DNA of 64,000 bases. It comes from Limnomonas spitsbergensis. Lineage: Eukaryota > Chlorophyta > Chlorophyceae > Chlamydomonadales. Below the pieces are notes generated by a model that did not search any database, was not told where the DNA came from, and saw only the letters and a program-made list of their open reading frames with translations. The stretch covers positions 620,001 through 684,000 of the forward strand of contig JAYJMM010000028.1 of assembly GCA_037349105.1 (NCBI GenBank), read 5' to 3'. Position 1 is the first letter of the stretch; every line of letters begins with the position of its first letter. Of this stretch, positions 57,441 to 64,000 are shown in pieces. Both the position numbers and the translations under genes were made by a program.

Positions 57441-58267
57441 TGACTGATGTGCGCAGTGATACTTCAAGGTCACTGCTACCTCGTGACAGCTGTCACGACG
57501 TATGGGTGCACCGCACGCAGGGGTGGCTTGTACTTTCTTTTTGGTTTCGGATCCATTATGTTTTGTGGTACTTCGAGAATGCCTGGCTCGTTCCAAGCAT
57601 TCTTCTCTTCTTACTCAAGTATACACGAAGTTGAATCACCCCATTTTAATCTGTTCTGGGACCCTTATCAAGGCCAGGAAACTACACTGGAAGGAGATCT
57701 CTAGTTAACTCTACACTGATCCTTTCGCACTTAAGACCACATCACTAAGTATCGAAGCATGGACACTACACTGTGCGAATAGCTCTAGTTACACACTACA
57801 CTTATTCGCTATCTCTAGTTCCATCTCCTCTACTTCCACTCCTCATTCTTCTTGTTCTCTCGCTTGACACCTCTACACTGCGACCTCTCAACTCAATCTC
57901 TAGAACTTAAGTCGACACTACAAGCTGCTTCCCCAGCCTTTCCTGGCTACCAAGTCGATCATCTGATCTTTCAGTTCATCTTCTCCATCAAGAGTCGTTC
58001 AGTTAGCTCTACACTCTTCATCACTTCGGGCAGCTTCGTCCACAAGTCCGATCTAAGCCGCCCCAACCTGTCAACTGTCGACATCAGTGCATCAGTCTTC
58101 ACCAGGGTCGACTTCACTTCGTAACTTCTGTCAACAGTAAGGGAAGAATCATCAAAGGTTAGTGCAATAACCTGAGGATTAAGTCGAGGATAATCTGCTC
58201 ACCAGACAGATTATCGCTCATGCACAGCAGGTTACCCTTGGTAAAGGGCTCCTAGCACTCCTTTAAG
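57441..58267 (+). mobile_element. LTR copy B2 (827 bp)
   Basis: Nearly identical to B1, including the 27-bp deletion, and followed by the same leader (AAGAGAAGAATCCGGATTCG). The direct A2/B2 junction repeats the A1/B1 junction at 48677/48678. Confidence 0.85.
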
Positions 58268-58411
58268 AAGAGAAGAATCCGGATTCGTTAGCACCTCGAA
58301 TTCGCTGGTAACCGAGTCGTTAACAAAAGTGCTTGAATCGGTCGAGTGTCGATAAATCCTAGTCGTATCCTTGATTAAGCAAGAGATCTGTACCATCCAG
58401 CACAGCTCAGT

Positions 58412-58756
58412 ATGAGTCATGAGGCTGGGAAGGGCAAGAAAGCCCTTCCTGGTGATCTGCCCACCATCCCAGAGCTTGATAAGGCTCAACTGGATGCAGT
58501 AGCGCGGGACACAAGAGCTATCACGCGTGAGGTAAAGAAGGAAGTCGCCATTCAGAAGCAGAACATGGTCCAGCAAGACATGGATGTTGCGGCCAAGATT
58601 AGCCGGGATACCGCTGCGTCGTCTGGAAGGGACCCGCAGGTCCCAGTCCTCACTGCCATGCAAGAGTTCGAAAACAACGAACAGTTGAGGATACAGAAGC
58701 AACTTGCCTTTAGGGCCAGGGCCAAGGAGGCGCATGATCGTGGTTTATCCCGTTAA
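58412..58756 (+). pseudogene. Truncated gag-position ORF 1, unit 2
   Basis: Identical to unit 1 for about 110 codons apart from rare substitutions (one Ser to Asn), then after AKEAHDR it runs into foreign sequence and ends GLSR-stop. The breakpoint is at about 58741. Confidence 0.8.
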
Positions 58757-58762
58757 TTGAGG

Positions 58763-59045
58763 GAGAGGCTGCAGGTGGCAGGGGGGGCTGCAGGTGACAG
58801 GGGGGGGCTGCAGGTGGCAGGGGGGGCTGCAGGTGGCAGGGGGGGGCTGCAGGTGGCAGGGGGGGGCTGCAGGTGGCAGGGGGGGGCTGCAGGTGGCAGG
58901 GGGGGGGCTGCAGGTGGCAGGGGGGGCTGCAGGTGGCAGGGGGGGGGGGGCTGCAGGTGGCAGGGGGGGCTGCAGGTGGCAGGGGGGGGCTGCAGGTGGC
59001 AGGGGAGGGCTGCATGTGGCAGGGGGGGCTGCATGTGGCAGGGGG
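58763..59045. repeat. About 20-bp G-rich minisatellite
   Basis: Some 14 copies of GGCTGCAGGTGGCAGGGGGG. It occurs nowhere else in the window and forms the left part of the block that replaced the gag region in unit 2. The plus-strand Gly-rich ORFs are artefacts. Confidence 0.85.
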
Positions 59046-59490
59046 GGACTGCACCTGGTGGAAGGGGGGGAAGTGGCGGAGGAGGTCAGAGTGCGCTGGG
59101 TAAAGGGGGGTCTGATGGCGGAAGAGGTCAGAGTGCGCTGGTGGAAGGGGGAACTGGTGGTGGAGGAGGTCAGAGTGCGCTGGATGGAAGGGGGGACTGA
59201 TGGCAGAGGAGGTCAGATTGCGCTGGTGGAAGGGGGAACTGGTGGCGGAGGAGGTCAAAGTGCGTTGGTGGAGGGGGACTGGTGGCGGAGGAGGTCAGGT
59301 TGCGCTGGTGGAAGGGGGGAATGGTGGCGGAGGAGGTCAGAGTGCGCTGGATGGAGGGGGACTGGTGGCGGAGGAGGTCGGATTGCGCTGATGGAAGGAG
59401 GGAATGGTTGCGGTGGAGGTCAGAGTGCGCTGGGTGGAGGGGGGGCTGGTGGCGGAGGAGGTCAGAGTGCGCTGGGAGGAGGGGGGACGG
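59046..59490. repeat. 42-bp minisatellite, second locus
   Basis: About ten units of the same family as 12055-13392 (GAGGTCAGAGTGCGCTGG core), in the same orientation. Confidence 0.88.
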
Positions 59491-59745
59491 GACCCTAGAC
59501 CCTAGACCCTAGACCATGGGCCCTAGACCATTGACCCTATACTGTTGGCACTAGACCCTGGACCCTAAGCCCTGGATCCTGGCCCGAGGACCGAGACCCT
59601 AGACCGTGGGCCCTTGACCATGGACCCTAACTGTTTGCCCTAGACCCTGGACCCTAAGCCCTGGATCCTGGCCCGAGGACCAAGACCCTAGACCGTGGGC
59701 CCTAGACCATGGACCCTAAACTGTTTGCCCTAGACCCTGGACCCT
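59491..59745. repeat. 90-bp satellite, second locus
   Basis: Nearly three units of the 13393-20796 satellite, following the 42-bp repeats in the same order and orientation as at 13.39 kb. It ends at CCTACTGCTGG, where the LTR-element sequence resumes; that word is also in unit 1 at 52252, so the breakpoint has about 10 bp of microhomology. Confidence 0.88.
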
Positions 59746-60005
59746 ACTGCTGGTTCGGGATCTTGCACAGCGGACGTGGCAGCTACGGGGGCTGGTGCCA
59801 TCATGGTCGTCACGGTCAACTGAGGATACAAGGTTATCAGCGCCGGCGCAACGGCGTGTGGCGCTGACTATTGGTCGTTCACCATGATCGGTATTGGCGT
59901 AGCCACTAGCCACCTGAGTTCTGCTCGCATGCTCACCAATAATTCCGAGGCTCTCCTGATTAATTGTCTGTACCTTCACACGCACACCTTGCGTGCTGCC
60001 GAATC

Positions 60006-61260
60006 TGACTTGCATATCCTGATTGCATGTTGCAGATCTGGCATTCCAGCTGTTCAGTATGGCAGATCTTGACCTGCTGATCTTGAGTGATGTAGATCTT
60101 CAGTGCAGATCTCGCCGATCTCTAGTGATGAAGATCTCGAATGCTGTAGATCTCAGCTTTGCTGTTCTTTTATGCTGCATTTTACTTACATGTCTTCAAT
60201 GATGCAGATCTTGACCTGTAGGTCCTGAGGAGACAAAGTTATCAGCGCCGGCGCAACGTCGTGTGGCGCTGTCTACTGGTCGCTGCATCATGATTGGTAT
60301 TGGCAAGGTCCCCTGAGTTCTGCTCGCATGCTCACCAAGAGTTCCGAGTCTCCCCTGATTTAATTGTTCGTATCTTCACACGCATGCCTTGAGCGCTTCC
60401 GGACCTGATTTGCATGTCCTGATTGCATGTTGCAGATCTGGCGTAACAGATGCCCAGTGCTGCAGATCTGGACCTACAGATCTTGAGCGATGTAGATCTT
60501 CAGTACAGATCTTGATCTGCAGGTCTCGAGTGATGTGGATCTCGAGTGCTGTATATCGCAGCCTTGCTGTTTGCTTGTGCTGGATTTTCTGACTTGCAGA
60601 TCTTAAATGATGCAGATCTTGACCCGCATGTTATGACTTGCAGATCCAGATAAGTAGATTTGCAGTGATTCAGATCCTGACTTGCAGATCATGCATTGCC
60701 GATCTGCTGTATTGCCAATCTGCTGTGTTGCAGGTCTTGACTTTGCCGGTAAACTGCAAATCTGTTGTGGTGCAGATCTTGACATTGCCAGTAAATTAAA
60801 TTCTGACTTGCAGATCTTGACTTACAGATCTGCAACGATGCAGATCTTGACCTGAGGGACTTGACTTGCAGCTCCTCATAGTAGATCTGTAGTGATACAG
60901 ATCTTGCCTTGCAGATCTTTAATGATGCAGATCTTGACCCGCATGTTATGACTTGCAGATCCAGATAAGTAGATTTGCAGTGATTCAGATCCTGACTTGC
61001 AGATTATGCATTGCCGATCTGCTGTATTGCAGATCTACACTTCGCCAGTAAACTGCAACTCTGTTGTGGTGCAGATCTTGACATTGTCTATAAATTATAT
61101 TCTGGCTTGCAGGTCGTGACTTGCAGATCTGCAACGATGCAGATCTTGACCTGAGGGACTTGACTTGCAGCTCCTGATAGTAGATCTATAGTGATACCGA
61201 TCTTGCCTTGCAGATCTGCTGTGATGCTGATCTTGACTTGCAGATCTCAAGGGTTATAGA
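60006..61260. repeat. Degenerate AGATCT array in LTR element, unit 2
   Basis: Nearly identical to 52516-53770, differing at only a few visible sites (for example CCCAGTGCTGCAG versus CCCAGTGTTGCAG), which shows how recent the duplication is. Confidence 0.75.
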
Positions 61261-61579
61261 TGTTCCGTGTTGTAGACCCCCGCCCCAGGCTGGGGGGGGG
61301 AAGGCTGCTTGTCTCAGGCTGTGTCCACATGGCTCATGTTTAAATGATCTTATGAGTCTTGACTCAAGCTATGTCCCCGGTTCATCCCTTCCCCGCAGAT
61401 CTCGTGTCGAAAGCGATCGAGTGCTACTCCAAGTGGGTGGCAGTGTTTCCTTGAAGGACGAATTTGCCGCTGAGCAATCATGGGCTTACAGCGCACCAGG
61501 GGCCCTTGGCCAGCAGGTCAAGGCCTGGTGTTCGAAGATGGATATGGCTGAGGAGCCCAGGCAAAGCGAGTCACGCTGA
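61208..61579 (+). CDS. Internal ORF preceding the methyltransferase-like ORF, unit 2
   Basis: Same as the unit 1 ORF at 53718-54089 with one His/Arg difference near a possible acceptor (CCCCGCAG at about 61398). The downstream frame is open from 61552, so both frames overlap over 61552-61576, where a -1 shift would fuse SKMDMAEEP to KRVTLKLVTMKM. Confidence 0.35.
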   Translation: MQICCDADLDLQISRVIDVPCCRPPPQAGGGKAACLRLCPHGSCLNDLMSLDSSYVPGSSLPRRSRVESDRVLLQVGGSVSLKDEFAAEQSWAYSAPGALGQQVKAWCSKMDMAEEPRQSESR

Positions 61580-61590
61580 AGCTTGTGACC

Positions 61591-62574
61591 ATGAAGATGC
61601 CACAGTCACCAGCTGTTCCAAGTCCACCGGCTGCTCCAAAGCCACAAGCGGTTCCAATGACACTTGATGTCCGTCCGCCTATCACCAATGGCAGGGCTCC
61701 TCGGCGGGTTACACCCATTACGAGCGGTCAGCCACCGTCACCCGCATTAATGACGGAAGTGCTGCCTATTCAACGACCAACGCAACCAGCGGACGGTCTA
61801 CGACTGACACCGTCTCCATCGCTGACCAGCCCAAGCGGTCGGACAGTTCGGGTAAGCATGCGCCCATTGCGGCTTGAGGCGCATGTCACTGGCATTTGTG
61901 AGCGCTTGGTTCCCACGATGTTTCTGGACTGGACCACTATTGAGGGCGTGGTGGATGGTATGACTTGGCTGATGCCAGGGGTTTGGTCTGGAAGGACCGC
62001 AGTTGCTAAAGCGGTACTGGCACACTTAGCACGTGTCAGGGGGGGCCACCCTGCCAATACATTGGGGATAACCACAGGAGAATGCAAAACCCTGTGTAAC
62101 GTCCTTGATTTAAGTTTATCCCCAAACACTGTCATTATATGCGCTGAGCCTGGTCTTTCCCCTGCCATGTATGAGAACCATTGGCCAGGTGTGATCACCA
62201 ATTACGGATGGGCCGCCGGGGTGGCGGACTACTACCTGAACCCGATGCAGCTGACATCGTATCGATTCCTGGGCAAGCATCACGGCATGCACGTCATCAT
62301 TGTCAACCCATCACCAGCACTGGCTGACATCCTGTGCGCCGTGGCTGTGTTAGCAGTTCCGCATGTAGTTTGTTGTTTGGTAGAGAGAGGGTTTTTGCAG
62401 TGCGCACCAGCGCGGTTTGAGTGGCTATGGCAGCTACAATTGCAGGGCAGGATAGCCATCAGACCAGCAGATGTTACGGTGGTTAGTGGGACGGCCAGTG
62501 GGTCTGGTAGGATTGATCGAGTGTGGATCTTAGTTTTCGCTTCACGGGAGGTCATGGGGCGCATGCTGCGTTAA
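61591..62574 (+). CDS. Methyltransferase-like protein of the LTR element, intact copy
   Basis: ATG at 61591 (ORF open from 61552), 327 codons. The first 90 residues are Pro-rich and probably disordered. The rest looks like a Rossmann-type methyltransferase related to N6-adenine enzymes seen in algal retroelements: VIICAEPGLSPAMYENHW where motif I is expected, VIIVNPSPALAD where the catalytic (D/N)PPY motif IV is expected, then VVCCLVERGF, FEWLWQLQLQGRI and RVWILVF. Motif I has lost its glycines and motif IV reads NPSP, so activity is doubtful. The family link is from remembered sequence patterns, not a search. Its conservation between units only reflects recent duplication. It lies between the AGATCT array and the 3' LTR, where pol would normally end. 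Confidence 0.5.
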   Translation: MKMPQSPAVPSPPAAPKPQAVPMTLDVRPPITNGRAPRRVTPITSGQPPSPALMTEVLPIQRPTQPADGLRLTPSPSLTSPSGRTVRVSMRPLRLEAHVTGICERLVPTMFLDWTTIEGVVDGMTWLMPGVWSGRTAVAKAVLAHLARVRGGHPANTLGITTGECKTLCNVLDLSLSPNTVIICAEPGLSPAMYENHWPGVITNYGWAAGVADYYLNPMQLTSYRFLGKHHGMHVIIVNPSPALADILCAVAVLAVPHVVCCLVERGFLQCAPARFEWLWQLQLQGRIAIRPADVTVVSGTASGSGRIDRVWILVFASREVMGRMLR

Positions 62575-63237
62575 ATCGGAAGTGGGGTGCGATGTACTGC
62601 GCAAGTTAGTAGGTTGGTGGGTCAGAGATTTGGGGCAGGGTGCACAGTGCAAAAAGGGTTAAGGGAAAAGGTATAAGTGGAAAATCTGCGTAGCAGAGGG
62701 AAGATGAGGGGATCGAGTCGGGGCGTGCTTACGCTGGCAGGTCTAGTAGTTGGGGCGCATAACGCGTGGTGTACAGATTTGAGGTTAAGAGAGTTGAATC
62801 AGGATGTGTAAGCGCAGGTGGGGGTTTGGGACGCATAACGCGTAGTTCTGAGGTGAGTGTTACGGGCGCATAATGCGGAGGGAAATAGTGAGTATCGGGG
62901 TAGGTAGGCCTGCCAATAAAGGACGCGACGTGGAGCATGGAGTCTTGGAGCCAAGCCAAAGAGGATCATCGCAGTGGATCATCGTAGATTGTCTCAAGAC
63001 CTTACAAGGTTTCCCCACGAGGGTTTTCATCCTGTAATTGGTCCACTCACGGCTTATCCGTGTAAGAATCCTTGAGGTGCTAGAGTGGAGGGCACAGAGG
63101 CATTTTGACGCGCATAATATGTCAAAACATCAGCCGTAATCTCGCATGGCTGTGCCCACCTCAAGGATTAAGAGGGTCTTTTTACAGTCCTCTATTGATA
63201 ATTGCTCCGCCTTCTGAATTTCGGACTGGGGGGGGAG
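62575..63237. other. 3' non-coding region of the LTR element, unit 2
   Basis: Copy of 55921-56587 with the same GCGCATAA repeats and purine tract; a 5-bp deletion is visible (AGTATCGGGGTAGG versus AGTATCAGGCAGGGTAGG). Confidence 0.7.
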
Positions 63238-64000
63238 TGACTGCTGTGCGCAATGATACTTCAAGGTCACTGCTACCTCGTGACAGCTGTCACGACGTAT
63301 GGGTGCACCGCACGCAGGGGTGGCTTGTACTTTCTATTTGGTTTCGGATCCATTATGTTTTGTGGTACTTCGAGAATGCCTGGCTCGTTCCAAGCATTCT
63401 TCTCTTCTTACTCAAGTATACACGAAGTTGAATCACCCCATTTTAATCTGTTATGGGACTAATTGTCTACCTGCGATATTTCGGCCCCTTATCAAGGCCA
63501 GGAAACTACACTGGAAGGAGATCTCTAGTTAACTCTACACTGATCCTTTCGCTCTTAAGACCACATCACTAAGTATCGAAGCCTGGACACTACACTGTGC
63601 AAATAGCTCTAGTTACACACTACACTTGTTCGCTATCTCTAGTTTATCTCCTCTACTTCCACTCCTCATTCTTCTTGTTCTCTCGCTTGACACCTCTACA
63701 CTGCGACCTCTCAGCTCAATCTCTAGAACTTAAGTCGACACTACAAGCTGCTTCCCCAGCCTTTCCTGGCTACCAAGTCGATCATCTGATCTTTCAGTTG
63801 ATCTTCTCCATCAAGAGTCGTTCAGTCAGCTCTACACTCTTCATCACTTCGGGCAGCTTCGTCCACAAGTCCGATCTAAGCCGCCCCAACCTGTCAACTG
63901 TCGACATCAGTGCATCAGTCTTCACCAGGGTCGACTTCACTTCGTAACTTCTGTCAACAGTAAGGGAAGAATCATCAAAGGTTAGTGCAGTAACCTGAGG
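63238..64000 (+). mobile_element. LTR copy A3, cut by window end
   Basis: Matches A2 base for base as far as I can compare, up to the window edge. Whether another B copy follows cannot be seen. Confidence 0.85.

Overview
This is eukaryotic nuclear DNA. Interrupted genes with phase-consistent GT-AG introns sit among large satellite arrays, LINE fragments, an LTR-type element and cut-and-paste transposons. The three host genes recognised (an RWD+UBC-fold protein, a heme oxygenase, and a plant-type nucleotide-sugar transporter) together with this repeat mix suggest a green alga, possibly a prasinophyte such as Cymbomonas or Pyramimonas. That placement is inference from recollection, not a search. 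There is no operon structure and no rRNA, tRNA or CRISPR signal.

Host genes, all on the minus strand. (1) 6436 to 1474: seven exons, 377 codons, encoding an RWD domain, an acidic linker and a UBC fold of UBE2Q type that seems to lack the catalytic cysteine; its 3' end is not found. (2) 26841 to 23241: three internal exons of a heme oxygenase-like protein, with an 11 kb block of three satellites beginning just downstream of the last recognisable exon. (3) 44329 to 37222: seven exons of a nucleotide-sugar transporter of the GONST/VRG4 group, in perfect phase. Genes 2 and 3 each carry tandem copies of one of their own 3' splice sites plus the start of the following exon.

Repeats. 6.5-9.4 kb holds a decayed non-LTR retrotransposon with RNase H and a C-terminal zinc knuckle. 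10.3-11.6, 30.2-32.1 and 34.6-34.9 kb hold pieces of a second LINE family, two with clear target-site duplications. 12.05-23.19 kb is three adjoining arrays: 42-bp G-rich, about 90-bp CCCTAAA-bearing, and 54-bp units. The 90-bp array has a 2114-bp higher-order period.

44.7-64.0 kb is a tandemly duplicated, apparently pol-less LTR-type element. Two LTR subtypes (A, 853 bp; B, 827 bp, lacking a 27-bp block) occur in the order A1-B1-internal-A2-B2-internal-A3. The internal region carries a gag-position ORF pair, a long degenerate AGATCT array and a protein resembling a degenerate DNA methyltransferase. A1 is split by a 3139-bp CACTA-type transposon (TSD TGA) with a spliced Ulp1/C48 protease remnant. 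In unit 1 the methyltransferase-like ORF is split by an 828-bp non-autonomous hAT element with an 8-bp TSD; unit 2 preserves the empty site. In unit 2, most of the gag region is replaced by about 1 kb of the same 42-bp and 90-bp satellites that occupy 12-21 kb. The duplicated units therefore act as before/after pairs for several rearrangements.
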